This document shows, one piece after another, positions 36,722 through 45,912 of a stretch of 64,000 nt of DNA (position 1 is the stretch's first letter; each line of letters starts with the position of its first letter). This DNA is from Marinomonas arctica. Lineage in GTDB: Bacteria; Pseudomonadota; Gammaproteobacteria; Pseudomonadales; Marinomonadaceae. The translations under genes were made by a program, and so were the position numbers. The DNA lies in the NCBI RefSeq assembly GCF_003259225.1, contig NZ_QHJF01000003.1, forward strand, positions 1 to 64,000. The letters are read 5' to 3'. The notes under the pieces were generated by a model, which had not been told where the DNA came from, did no database searches, and saw only the letters and a program-made list of their open reading frames with translations.

Positions 36722-37489
36722 TTATTTAAGCGAGTTATTCGCCATCAAAGCTTCATCAACGCCTTTTAATGTCATTTCCTCCATCATGAAATTCACCGTA
36801 TTCAATAAACGCTGCTCACCCGCAGGAATCAAATAACCAAATTGGCTTTTAGTGAAGGGATCATTCGCTCGTGAGGCTTCTAGCTGCTTGTTGACCACTT
36901 GGTAATACAGTGCTTCTGGGGTTTCTGTCACCATCACATCAACGTCTCCTGCTTCCACCGCTTTAGGGACATCTAGGTTATTTTCATAACGAATAATGGT
37001 GGCTTTGCTCAGGTATTGATCCGCAAATTTTTCATTGGTTCCTCCGATGTTCACACCAACCTTTACTTCAGGGCGATTGACTTCTTCTAACGAATCAAAG
37101 CGAGCCACGTTGCCCGTCGCCACAAGGAAACATTTGCCAAAAGTCATATAGCCTTGCGATTGATCCGCTTCCATTTGACGCGAAGTCCGACGCGTAATGC
37201 CACCCATTGCAATGTCGTACTTATCGTCCTTCAAATCCGTTATAAGGTTTTTCCAAGTGGTTTGTACAAATTTCACTTCCACGCCCATTTCTGAGGCGAA
37301 ATACTTTGCAACATCAATATCATAGCCAGAGAAAGTGCTGCCATCGTAGTATGAAAAAGGCTTGTAATCCCCCGTGGTTCCCACCGTGATGTAGCCTTGT
37401 TTTTTGATATCTTCTAAACGATCGGCTTGTGCAATAGCACTGTAAGCCATGGTGGACACGAGCAATAAAAACGACGCGGTGAACTTCAT
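36722..37489 (-). CDS. PheC-like periplasmic cyclohexadienyl dehydratase / family 3 binding protein
   Basis: A 255-residue exported protein with signal peptide KFTASFLLLVSTMAYSAIA. The body follows the periplasmic PheC pattern closely: DRLEDIKKQGYITVGTTGDY, KPFSYYDGSTFSGYDID, WKNLITDLKDDKYDIAMGGI and VNIGGTNEKFA. PheC of Pseudomonas aeruginosa converts prephenate to phenylpyruvate and arogenate to phenylalanine in the periplasm. Some family members are simple amino-acid-binding proteins, and there is no ABC permease or ATPase beside it, which favours the enzyme. The ATG at 37489 gives the signal peptide; the upstream ATG at 37531 does not. Confidence 0.7.
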   Translation of the reverse strand: MKFTASFLLLVSTMAYSAIAQADRLEDIKKQGYITVGTTGDYKPFSYYDGSTFSGYDIDVAKYFASEMGVEVKFVQTTWKNLITDLKDDKYDIAMGGITRRTSRQMEADQSQGYMTFGKCFLVATGNVARFDSLEEVNRPEVKVGVNIGGTNEKFADQYLSKATIIRYENNLDVPKAVEAGDVDVMVTETPEALYYQVVNKQLEASRANDPFTKSQFGYLIPAGEQRLLNTVNFMMEEMTLKGVDEALMANNSLK

Positions 37490-37575
37490 AACAGTGTACC
37501 TAACATAAGAATGAAACGAATATATAAGCATTTGCTATGCCATGTTTTCAATTTTTATTCTGCAAAACCATACCG

Positions 37576-38193
37576 TTATACACGCTCTAACAAGCAATCT
37601 ACCACCGCTTGATTCACTGTGTGAGCAAGGTCGGGAATAAGGTCATAAGTGGTCATGATGCCTTCACTGATCAGGGCATCGTACCCTGATTTAGATAAGC
37701 GATAGTCAATCACGTTATCTTGATTCCCATGGATAAAATGGACTTCTGTGTTATTGATTGATTTTTTATAGGGGAACATGGCAAAGCGACCTGATAAGGA
37801 AACAATTTTTTCAGCTAATTTTTCCTCGACCATTTGCGTCGAAGATAAGGCCATAATCGCCCCTTGAGAAAAACCAATCAAAGTCGTTTTCTCTGGGGTT
37901 AGCCCGCTTTTTTGCTGCCAATATTTTACCGTTTCGACAAAGGCTGGCATGGCAGTTTTAATACGTTCAACACGATTTTCTTCTGTGACGCCTTGCACAG
38001 AAAACCATTGGTAACCTTGTCCAAAATCAGACGCATCAGGAGCTTGTACCGACACGATGAACGCATTCGGTAAGGCTTCAGCCACAATCTGTCCCAAAGG
38101 TGCCAAACTCTGGGACGTTGCGCCAACACCATGAAATAATAAAAACAAACGCGTCGGCGAATTGGGTTCTTGTATTATGAGAGTATTGGGCAT
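37576..38193 (-). CDS. ypfH: YpfH-type serine esterase
   Basis: A 205-residue alpha/beta hydrolase of the phospholipase/carboxylesterase (YpfH) group. The nucleophile motif GFSQG is at about 108-112, the oxyanion segment FLLFHGVGA near 17-25, and the C-terminal acid and His are in HGNQDNVIDYRLSK and DLAHTVNQ. Substrates are small acyl esters; the physiological one is unknown. It is on the same strand as the PheC-like gene but separated from it by 86 bp, so operon membership is not certain. Confidence 0.83.
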   Translation of the reverse strand: MPNTLIIQEPNSPTRLFLLFHGVGATSQSLAPLGQIVAEALPNAFIVSVQAPDASDFGQGYQWFSVQGVTEENRVERIKTAMPAFVETVKYWQQKSGLTPEKTTLIGFSQGAIMALSSTQMVEEKLAEKIVSLSGRFAMFPYKKSINNTEVHFIHGNQDNVIDYRLSKSGYDALISEGIMTTYDLIPDLAHTVNQAVVDCLLERV

Positions 38194-38423
38194 GTATCAA
38201 CTTCCAGAGTAACGAGTTAAAAATAGAATGAATACTCTATTTCTCAACTAAAACAAGATATACAAGCTATTCCTTAAGCTTCTATTTCGTATTTGGTAAT
38301 AATCGATAGCTCAATTAAAAACAATAAAAAATACTCGTCCAGTTTTCGGTTGTCGCTGGATTGTGAATCAAGCTAACCTAACTGATAGGTACTCTTTCAG
38401 TCATTCAAACAACGGACAAGCGC

Positions 38424-39476
38424 ATGTTAATAACAAATGAAAAACAAGCCGATGGTTATTATCAAGCCTTACTCAACCGTGAACCCAGCTATGTAGGTGT
38501 GTTTTTTGTCGGCGTAAAAACCACAATGATTTTCTGTATTGCCACCTGTCGGGCGCGCAAGCCAAAGCGCGAGAACGTTGCGTTTTATACGCATTTCAAA
38601 GATGCCATGGACGCAGGCTTTCGTCCCTGTAAAGTCTGCCGCCCAACTGAAAACGCTCATGAAGCACCTTATGAAGTACAAGCCGCGATGAATCTGGTAC
38701 GAGATTGCACTAAGGCAAAAATTACCGACCAACAATTGAGAGAAGCAAACATTCGACCTATTTTCGTACGCCGTTGGTTTAATCAACATTACGGTATGAC
38801 GTTTCAAACCTTTCAACGTATGTATCGAATTAATTATGCCTTTCAAGAATTAAAGACAGGCAAAAGTGCCACTAATACTGCGTTAGATTCAGGCTACGAC
38901 TCTTTAAGTGGTTTCGGTTACACTTTTAAAAAATTACTCGGTCATGCACCAACCCTAAATATGGAGAATGCTGTGATTTTAATCGATAGGCTAACCACGC
39001 CCATTGGCCCAATGTTTGTCTGCGCGACGGACGAGGGAATTTGTCTGTTAGAGTTTGTCGACCGACGCATGTTGGAAACCGAATTTGAGGATCTGCAGCG
39101 ACGCCTAAAATCCCCTATCATAACGGGTGAAAACGCTCACATTAAGCAAATTAAGATCGAGCTAGAGGAATACTTTGCTGGTCGCAGGCACACCTTCTCT
39201 GTGCCACTGCATACTCCGGGGACAGATTTCCAAAACGCGGTCTGGCAAGCGCTTGGGACGATTCCCTATGGAGAAACCGCCAGTTATCAAGAACAGGCCA
39301 CTCGGCTCAATAACCCCAAAGCCGTTCGAGCGGTTGCTAGAGCCAATGGTATGAACCGAATTGCCATTGTCATTCCCTGTCATCGAGTGATTGGCAAAGA
39401 CGGCAGCTTAACCGGTTATGCCGGAGGACTAGAGCGCAAACGCTGGCTGCTTGACCATGAAAAAGCACATCGTTAA
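38424..39476 (+). CDS. ada: Ada bifunctional DNA repair protein and transcription activator
   Basis: A 350-residue full-length Ada. The N-terminal zinc site is complete at Cys38, Cys42, Cys69 and Cys72, the same numbering as in E. coli Ada. Cys38 takes methyl groups from DNA phosphotriesters and switches the protein to an activator. An AraC-type HTH follows (about 95-185), then the O6-methylguanine methyltransferase domain with the active Cys319 in IPCHRV and helix NGMNRIAIV. Together with tag this gives an alkylation-repair pair within 12 kb. No Ada box was recognised by eye upstream. Confidence 0.93.
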   Translation: MLITNEKQADGYYQALLNREPSYVGVFFVGVKTTMIFCIATCRARKPKRENVAFYTHFKDAMDAGFRPCKVCRPTENAHEAPYEVQAAMNLVRDCTKAKITDQQLREANIRPIFVRRWFNQHYGMTFQTFQRMYRINYAFQELKTGKSATNTALDSGYDSLSGFGYTFKKLLGHAPTLNMENAVILIDRLTTPIGPMFVCATDEGICLLEFVDRRMLETEFEDLQRRLKSPIITGENAHIKQIKIELEEYFAGRRHTFSVPLHTPGTDFQNAVWQALGTIPYGETASYQEQATRLNNPKAVRAVARANGMNRIAIVIPCHRVIGKDGSLTGYAGGLERKRWLLDHEKAHR

Positions 39477-39633
39477 ACCTCGAGAAAGACGGAAACTCAG
39501 CCCCCAAATGTCCGTAGTTTCATGAATGCATCAAGGTTGTGTCATGGCAACGTAATTTCCCGCTACAGGGCTTGAAATGCCTTCTACACAAGTCCATCTT
39601 GTGCACTTTGATTGTTATTAGATGGAATTCAAC

Positions 39634-40080
39634 ATGCCGACACACATTGTTGCTGTATATGGGACGCTTCGCGAGGGGCTTGAAAATCACGCGCTTCTAG
39701 CAGAGTGCAAACGTATTGGACTGGGTTGGTTAACGGGTTACCGCATGTACAACTTAGGAGATGCTCCCGGCATTATCTCTACACGCGACGACAGTGGTCG
39801 AATTCGAGTGGAATGGTACAAAGTCACCGATGAGATACTCACCTCTTTAGACGAACGGGAAGGCTATGATCCCAAGCTACCAGAGAACTCAGAACACATT
39901 AGAAAAACCATCTTCTCGCCCTATGGACGCGGTTGGATTTACCTATACAACCGATCCTTAAGCAATGCAGACTATATGGAAGCAGGTGATTGGGAGCGAT
40001 ACACCCGCACAAATAGACAGCCGAAAAATACAGAGCATCAACAAGACCAAGACCAAGACCAAACTACACAATTGGCTTAA
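39634..40080 (+). CDS. Gamma-glutamylcyclotransferase-like (AIG2/GGCT) protein
   Basis: A 148-residue GGCT-fold protein: VAVYGTLREG (substrate loop) near residue 6, the catalytic-Glu segment LDEREGYD at about 72-79 and the WIYLY strand. The family cyclises gamma-glutamyl groups to 5-oxoproline, releasing the amine. The start chosen is ATG 39634 with GGA 7 nt upstream; an in-frame ATG at 39622 has none. The C-terminal tail ends in a QDQDQDQ run from a 6-bp tandem repeat. It lies 157 bp after ada on the same strand, but a functional link is not evident. Confidence 0.78.
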   Translation: MPTHIVAVYGTLREGLENHALLAECKRIGLGWLTGYRMYNLGDAPGIISTRDDSGRIRVEWYKVTDEILTSLDEREGYDPKLPENSEHIRKTIFSPYGRGWIYLYNRSLSNADYMEAGDWERYTRTNRQPKNTEHQQDQDQDQTTQLA

Positions 40081-40146
40081 TGCCTTGCTTAGTCACCCTA
40101 TTGCGGGCGACAAACATTTTTATAACACGACGCTATAGCCGTCGCT

Positions 40147-41031
40147 TTAATGCATACGATCGTCCATTAATTGGCGCATTTTCTCTGTAATCCAGTCAGT
40201 TAATTTACTGGCTGGCGTGTCGATGCGCTTCACAATACCGACCTCAATGAGCATATCAGACAAAAAATCACTTTTTGCCGTGTGGATTTTGTCCACAAAC
40301 CACGGAGTGATGGCAATGTGTTCCGGTACGATCGCCCAACCTTGATTCTGGGCGACCAATTCACAAATGAGATAATAACTGTCTATATCCCAATGGTCAG
40401 CACTCAGGGCATTTTCTCTGTTTTCACCTGAACGATTACACAATACCAATTGACGATATTGCTGTAACTTTGACAATGTCAGTGTGCCAGCGTTAGCAAG
40501 AGGGTGCCGACGGCCAGTGATCAGTATTTTTTTAAAATAGCCTAAGGATTGCATTTGTAGCTTTTCAGGTAACACACTGTTGCTAATCATCAAACCTATG
40601 TCGGCTTTTTGGGCCGAGATGACACTGGAAATATCATCTTGAGAGCCGCTGGTAATCACCAGATGTGTTGCCGGAAACAAGTCACCGATTTGCGTAAAAA
40701 TCGAGTGTATGGCTTCTAACGGCAACGCTTCATCAATCGCAATGCGTAACAGTATAGGCTCTTGTCCCGCGGCGGTTAATGCTCTGGACTCTAAACGCAA
40801 ACATTGGTTTAGAATGGCCTGCGCTTCCGGCAACATTTCTTGCCCTAATGACGTTAGTACTGGAAATTTTGCACTTCGATCAAACAACTCAAAGCCCAAA
40901 TCGAGCTCTAAGTTGGCAATCGCACTACTGATACGTGATTGCGCTTTGTTCAGTTTTCTCGCTGCCGCTGAAAAAGAGCCTGACTCTGCCGCTGTCACAA
41001 ACGCCAGAAGTTGATCCAAAGTCCAATTCAT
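40147..41031 (-). CDS. LysR-family regulator (next to MATE pump)
   Basis: A 294-residue LysR-type regulator with HTH at about 5-60 (FSAAARKLNKAQSRISSAI) and a binding-protein-like effector domain. GGAGG lies 4 nt upstream of ATG 41031; the track-like longer GTG start would put the ribosome-binding site inside the gene. It is divergent from the MATE efflux gene, with 113 bp between, and likely controls it. The effector is unknown. A second cysteine-free stretch and an IVPEH loop are ordinary for the family. Confidence 0.83.
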   Translation of the reverse strand: MNWTLDQLLAFVTAAESGSFSAAARKLNKAQSRISSAIANLELDLGFELFDRSAKFPVLTSLGQEMLPEAQAILNQCLRLESRALTAAGQEPILLRIAIDEALPLEAIHSIFTQIGDLFPATHLVITSGSQDDISSVISAQKADIGLMISNSVLPEKLQMQSLGYFKKILITGRRHPLANAGTLTLSKLQQYRQLVLCNRSGENRENALSADHWDIDSYYLICELVAQNQGWAIVPEHIAITPWFVDKIHTAKSDFLSDMLIEVGIVKRIDTPASKLTDWITEKMRQLMDDRMH

Positions 41032-41143
41032 CATTCCTCCCACTCAACACCTCATCCATCCTATATACGGATAGAAACCAACTTTCTTATATCTCAATTT
41101 TACCTATGATTCATCCATTCTTAATCCATGGAGCAATACAGTC

Positions 41144-42529
41144 ATGCACGCGGTCAATCCCATTCCCATCCAAAAATCCGTGGCGGGCGCTTTCTGGCGA
41201 TTTGCAATTCCTTCCATTGTGGCCATGTTGGTCAATGGACTGTATCAAATCATTGACGGTTTTTTTGTTGGCCATTTTGTCGGCAGCGAAGGATTGGCGG
41301 GCATCAATATGGCTATTCCGTTACTGGGTCTCATTATGGGGTTTGGTATGCTGATCGGTATGGGCGGCGGCAGCCTGTTGTCCAAATATCGGGGAGAAAA
41401 TAATCCCCCTGCTACCCAAGCAACCTTGATGACGGCTTTATTTTTGGTCATTTTCATCGGTTTATTTGCCACGCTGATCTTTACTGTTTTTGGTAAGAGT
41501 TTACTGAATTTACAAGGCGCGACTGGCGTCACCATGGCAATGAGTTGGCAATATATTCAGGTGATGTCTTATGGTGCCTTAATTTCGATTGGTGCCAGCG
41601 CTATGCCGATGTTGGTGAGAAACGATGACAGCCCAAACATGGCGACGGTATTTATTATCGTCGGGGCACTCATCAATATCCTGTTGGACTATGTGTTTTT
41701 AGCCCACTTGAATATGGGCTTGAAAGGCGCGGCAATAGCCACCCTGATGGCTCAATTCACCAGCTGTGTATTGTGCTTACGTTATTTTATGTCATCGAAA
41801 GCCAAAACCAAACTCACTCTAAACCAGTTTGATAAAGCCATCGCTAAGCGGATTGTGCAGTTAGGTTCTTCTAACTTGGTGATGTTTATTTATTTTAGCT
41901 TTGTGATGGCGGTTCACAATCGATTGTTCATGGCTTATGGCGATACGACCCAATTAGCCGCGTTTGCGATTGTTGGCTATTTAGCAAGTTGTTATTACTT
42001 TTTTGCCGAAGGTTTGGTCAGTGGTTTGCAACCACCGGTCAGCTATTACTTGGGCGCAAAACAATACAAACGCATTATCCAAACCGTAAAGTTGGCGTTT
42101 TCTGTGACACTGGGTTCCGGTATTGCCGTGGTGGTTTTACTTAACCTTTTCCCAGAACGGTTTGCGGGCTTTTTTGCTGGCTCAGATACGGCGTTAATTG
42201 AGGCGGCTAAGGTCGGCATTCGCCTGCATTTAATGGCGCTGTTTTTGGATGGCTTCCTATTCATGACCTCGATTTACTTTGTCGCCATCGGCAAAAGTGG
42301 TCAGGCATTCTTTGTATCGATGGGAAATATGTTGGTGCAGCTGCCATTTTTATTCACCCTACCAAGATTCTTAGGCGTTGAGGGGGTATGGCTGGCCGTG
42401 CCTTTGTCAAATGTTGCGTTCACTTGTATTGTTCTCCCCATGTTGCTGATTAGCTTAAAAGGGCTAAAAAAAGCCTATCGCACGGAGTCTACAGCGATAA
42501 TGGGAGCGCAAACCTTAGTTCAAAAATAA
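41144..42529 (+). CDS. MATE-family multidrug efflux transporter
   Basis: A 461-residue, twelve-helix MATE transporter. Typical features are GAFWRFAIPSIVAMLVNGLY in helix 1, IIDGFFVGHFVGSEGLAGIN with the conserved DGFFVG, and the symmetrical second bundle from about 235. The proteins export cationic drugs in exchange for Na+ or H+. Divergent transcription from the LysR gene suggests inducible expression. The start ATG 41144 lies 41 bp after the short intergenic space. Confidence 0.88.
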   Translation: MHAVNPIPIQKSVAGAFWRFAIPSIVAMLVNGLYQIIDGFFVGHFVGSEGLAGINMAIPLLGLIMGFGMLIGMGGGSLLSKYRGENNPPATQATLMTALFLVIFIGLFATLIFTVFGKSLLNLQGATGVTMAMSWQYIQVMSYGALISIGASAMPMLVRNDDSPNMATVFIIVGALINILLDYVFLAHLNMGLKGAAIATLMAQFTSCVLCLRYFMSSKAKTKLTLNQFDKAIAKRIVQLGSSNLVMFIYFSFVMAVHNRLFMAYGDTTQLAAFAIVGYLASCYYFFAEGLVSGLQPPVSYYLGAKQYKRIIQTVKLAFSVTLGSGIAVVVLLNLFPERFAGFFAGSDTALIEAAKVGIRLHLMALFLDGFLFMTSIYFVAIGKSGQAFFVSMGNMLVQLPFLFTLPRFLGVEGVWLAVPLSNVAFTCIVLPMLLISLKGLKKAYRTESTAIMGAQTLVQK

Positions 42530-42590
42530 GCCTGCCAAGATAAACAAAGCGTTGGAGCGTCCTCAGTAAACGGCCCAACGCGTCAGTCAA

Positions 42591-43745
42591 TTAGGCTAGA
42601 CGCACAAGCGGCGTAGATAAGATTTGAGGTGTTTGGGTACCTTGTAATTGGTCGATATTCGCCACACTGGCTTGCACTTGATCGCCATCCGTTAACAAGC
42701 CGAAACGCACCACAAAGTGTTTTGACTCACCCGCACCGATTGTTGGCACCAAACCTAAGTCGCGCTGATAAGCACGGTTGTAAGCAAAGCTAGTACCGGG
42801 TTCGATTCCTACCACATAACCTTGTTCCAATGTGTCCGTATTTTTCCATATGGTTAACACTGGCAAGGTATCGGTTTGATAACTGACTTCTATGCCACAA
42901 CTCCCGTTGGCGTTATGTAACAAGGCATGAGAAAAGCCATTTTCGTCACTCAACGGACGAATATTAAACACCATTTCATCAAAATCTTTCGTTGGCGCAG
43001 GCATCTGATTCCAATCGTTCAAGCCACCCGCAGCGTAGTCGTTAAACGGCGATAATTCCGCCATAGGAACATGCAGTTGCGCGCCTTTTTCAAGAATCGG
43101 CTGAGCGAAATTATTGTGATAGATAGCTTGGTATTCGCGCGGATAACTGCCTTTGTTGGTCAGGGTATCTTCTACCAACAAATACGGCGCATCTGGCGTT
43201 AATGATAACGCCGTTTGCAATTCAAAGTTGGTGAACTTAAAACGCTTTTCATCGACTCGACCACGTAAAGTCACCCGATAAGGCGGCACTTGCTCGACCT
43301 CTAAAATCACCTCGTCGGCAGGTGTATTTTGGATACGACCATGCAATGTCAAAAACTCATCGCCATCTTGTCCTGGATGCCCTGCCCACTGATAACCACA
43401 ACGCACAATCATCTCGTTAAAACCGTCTAACCAGCCTAAGCCACCAGACGCTTCTTGATTCACGAAACTAGGATGAACCACCTCTTTCACAGGAGAATCC
43501 CAACCAAAGCGCACACCGTTTCTGACCACATCAAGCACCGCCATGCCACGAGTCGGCACGACACGAACCACAGAACCACCCACGGTTAACGTGATCAAAC
43601 GCGAACCGGTTTGCTTACCGCCCATCAAACAGGTTTGCTGAACATGAATAGGCACATCCTTCGGCAATCCCATTAACTCAGCGTTAAGTGACAAATTACC
43701 CACATTAATGTGCTGTTGATGACTAAGAAGAACAAGTTGAAACAT
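42591..43745 (-). CDS. DUF4432 / aldose 1-epimerase-like protein
   Basis: A 384-residue galactose-mutarotase-like beta-sandwich protein of the DUF4432 kind: VPTRGMAVLDVVRNGVRFGW near 65-84, DGFNEMIVRCGYQWAGHP, HNNFAQPILEKGAQL and the C-terminal NRAYQRDLGLVP block. Members probably epimerise or bind sugars or sulfo-sugars. It is 79 bp downstream of the phosphatase genes on the same strand and is likely the last gene of the phosphate-ester operon. The chemistry is not proven for this subgroup, so I call it epimerase-like. Confidence 0.75.
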   Translation of the reverse strand: MFQLVLLSHQQHINVGNLSLNAELMGLPKDVPIHVQQTCLMGGKQTGSRLITLTVGGSVVRVVPTRGMAVLDVVRNGVRFGWDSPVKEVVHPSFVNQEASGGLGWLDGFNEMIVRCGYQWAGHPGQDGDEFLTLHGRIQNTPADEVILEVEQVPPYRVTLRGRVDEKRFKFTNFELQTALSLTPDAPYLLVEDTLTNKGSYPREYQAIYHNNFAQPILEKGAQLHVPMAELSPFNDYAAGGLNDWNQMPAPTKDFDEMVFNIRPLSDENGFSHALLHNANGSCGIEVSYQTDTLPVLTIWKNTDTLEQGYVVGIEPGTSFAYNRAYQRDLGLVPTIGAGESKHFVVRFGLLTDGDQVQASVANIDQLQGTQTPQILSTPLVRLA

Positions 43746-43824
43746 GAACTAGGCTCCAAGAAAAATTTCCTCATGCTAACGCGAGCCAGATGACAAGGCC
43801 AGCTATGAGGATAAAATCTGCAGC

Positions 43825-44277
43825 TTAAAAATCCCCCGGCGCGCACTGTAGGCAAGTCAATCCTAGGTTACGCCAGCCTTTTACCACCGCGTCGCGGTCG
43901 TCCAATACTAACCAAGGTGTGAATCCATCCGCCTGAATTTTTTCTAATAGGGCTTTTTTGACTTCTTCATCTGGCAGAGCATCAGCATTGTCAGGTCGTA
44001 AATAGATACCATCACAGGGAATGCTGTGCTTTTGAATCCATTCAATAGAATGCTGTTTATGGGATTCAGGACGTCCGCTACAAATCAAAATGTGTTGCCC
44101 TTGCTGCTTGAGAATATTCACCAAACGCAGCACATTTTCAATCACAGGCGCATGTTTCATGTGCTCAAAAAACGGGTCCCAATGTTTTTCTGCGCCAAGC
44201 ACCCAATGGGCAACCTTGGTGTGATCGAACTCGGCAAGCGTGCCATCTAAATCAACAATTACGGCATTTGGTATCAT
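43825..44277 (-). CDS. PNKP-like HAD-family 3'-phosphatase
   Basis: A 150-residue HAD phosphatase with motif I DLDGTLAEF (Asp9 and Asp11), motif II ICSGRPE and the Asp-rich end LVLDDRDAVVKGW. It resembles the 3'-phosphatase domain of polynucleotide kinase-phosphatase. In this context it could dephosphorylate a small sugar or nucleotide phosphate. It overlaps the histidine phosphatase gene by 4 nt (ATGA), so the two are co-translated. The kinase half of PNKP is absent. Confidence 0.75.
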   Translation of the reverse strand: MIPNAVIVDLDGTLAEFDHTKVAHWVLGAEKHWDPFFEHMKHAPVIENVLRLVNILKQQGQHILICSGRPESHKQHSIEWIQKHSIPCDGIYLRPDNADALPDEEVKKALLEKIQADGFTPWLVLDDRDAVVKGWRNLGLTCLQCAPGDF

Positions 44278-44828
44278 ATAAAGCTTCCTTTAAACGGGGT
44301 GATTTCCCAGCCGTTTTCGTCTTGGCTGGGTACAAAAGAAATGGGCGTCACATTGCCGATTCTTGGACAATACGGCGTGCCATTGATAATATTGTTTAAC
44401 ACTCGATAAACACCAGAATGGGCAATAATCAGAGGCCACGAATGCTCGCTGAGAATCTCATTCAATGCGCTAAGTACACGGGCTTCAAAGTCTTGCCAAG
44501 ATTCACCATTAGGTGGCGTCACGTCATAAGGTAATTGTTGTTCTATTGGGCAACCTTCAAGGTCGCCCCAATTGCGCTCTTTAAGTTGCTCATAAGCCAT
44601 AATGGTTTGTTTTGGTACCGCATGTAATGCGGTCTCTTGGGTGCGTTGTAACGTACTGGTTGCCACAAGACTCCAATCAATGGCGCTTAATATTGGCGCC
44701 GCGTCTTTGGCTTGTTGAATTCCCGTTGCGCTTAACGGACTGTCGGTAAAACCACCAATACGAAACGCGGCGTTAAACTCACTCTGCGCATGACGCGCAA
44801 AGACAAAAGGTTTAGGTATTAAGGTCAT
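44274..44828 (-). CDS. Histidine-phosphatase superfamily protein
   Basis: A 184-residue phosphoglycerate-mutase-like phosphatase with the catalytic RHA motif FARHAQSEFNAA (His13), the second Arg in LQRTQETALH, Glu in ERNWGDLEG and His in IAHSGVYRVL. All four catalytic-site parts are visible, so it is likely active. It acts on phosphomonoesters of sugars or nucleosides. It overlaps both the upstream MBL gene (17 nt) and the downstream HAD gene (4 nt). Confidence 0.83.
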   Translation of the reverse strand: MTLIPKPFVFARHAQSEFNAAFRIGGFTDSPLSATGIQQAKDAAPILSAIDWSLVATSTLQRTQETALHAVPKQTIMAYEQLKERNWGDLEGCPIEQQLPYDVTPPNGESWQDFEARVLSALNEILSEHSWPLIIAHSGVYRVLNNIINGTPYCPRIGNVTPISFVPSQDENGWEITPFKGSFI

Positions 44829-45912
44829 AATCTAACTCGATACACTCTAACTCAATATAAGAATCTGCCGTAACGCTTGGGCCAAGGGCCTGTCGCCACT
44901 CATTTAGGTCTTTCATGGTGTGGAAAAGCGGAACACAAATACGGCAGCCAAGATGATCCACCAGCCGTTTTAGGTCTTGCTTACGCGGGTGCACATTCCA
45001 GCGTTCGAAATACGCTCTGTCTTCACTCACGGCCTGACGAGCGTGTTCCGGCAAATGTCCAGTATAAACGGGCAAATATCGCTCTGGTTGTTGCAATAAC
45101 ACAGCCGCTTCGCCACTCAATCCATCAGGATCACCACATAAAACCACTTTGGCATTGGGATTGAACGGTTGGCTTTTCATGTTTTTCAAGATAGGTCGAA
45201 TCTCGCCGCACACACTGTCTTCAGGCCCAGCCAACACCGTCTCAGGTGCGATGCAATCTTCCCCTAGAGTCCAATCATGGAAGCCTAGGGAAGCTAGCCA
45301 ACAGGCCATTTCTAAGGCTCGTCCTGTTTGCGGAACGGGCATCAGTAAGGCGCGCTCGTCCTTCAGATAATGCAACAAGGCGTTTTTGCATTGCTCCAGT
45401 GAATTATCGTACAAGCCGTAAGACGCATCGAGCAAAGCCACATCCGCTTGTGGAGGCATGGTAAAAGGATACAAGCACGATTCGAGACTGAAATCGCCGC
45501 TGTAAAATACGCCATCGCCCATATCAAGATGCAACCACACACCGCCGAAAGAATGACCAGCCGAACCGGTTGTCACCTTAATGCCAGACACATTTGTCAT
45601 ACCACAAATCGGCAAGGTATGAAGGTTCAAATGCGATGGCAATTGCTGCTGAACGGGTGAAGTGGCGTAGACCGGAACCTTACTATCAATATCGATCAAA
45701 CCGCCCATATGATCTTGATGATCATGGGAAATAAAAATCGCGTCTAAGTGATCTGGTTGCGTCCAGCCTTTGTCTTCACCTACCTCTAACGCGCCGCCCG
45801 CATCGAGTAGAAAACGAATCAGTTTTGATTGAGGATCGGCTTCATAAGTGACTAAAATTGCGGCGGCGGTTTTTCTTCCTGCGCCACTTAGAATATCAAT
45901 GCTAACCTTCAT
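44812..45912 (-). CDS. Metallo-beta-lactamase-fold hydrolase
   Basis: A 366-residue MBL-fold protein with the zinc ligands in FISHDHQDHMGGL (HxHxDH), AGHSFGG, YSGDFS and a C-terminal long extension (RKQDLKRLVDHLGCRICVPLF) that may be an exonuclease/beta-CASP-like lid. The family hydrolyses phosphodiesters, lactones or thioesters. Within an ABC-transporter operon with two phosphatases, a phosphodiesterase that releases monoesters is the most consistent role. It overlaps the transporter ATPase by 4 nt. Confidence 0.78.
   Translation of the reverse strand: MKVSIDILSGAGRKTAAAILVTYEADPQSKLIRFLLDAGGALEVGEDKGWTQPDHLDAIFISHDHQDHMGGLIDIDSKVPVYATSPVQQQLPSHLNLHTLPICGMTNVSGIKVTTGSAGHSFGGVWLHLDMGDGVFYSGDFSLESCLYPFTMPPQADVALLDASYGLYDNSLEQCKNALLHYLKDERALLMPVPQTGRALEMACWLASLGFHDWTLGEDCIAPETVLAGPEDSVCGEIRPILKNMKSQPFNPNAKVVLCGDPDGLSGEAAVLLQQPERYLPVYTGHLPEHARQAVSEDRAYFERWNVHPRKQDLKRLVDHLGCRICVPLFHTMKDLNEWRQALGPSVTADSYIELECIELDYDLNT

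Noticed and set aside
40040-40066. CAAGAC tandem repeat as a mobile or CRISPR-like repeat
   Set aside because: It is a short in-frame QDQDQ run at the end of the GGCT-like gene, with no spacers.
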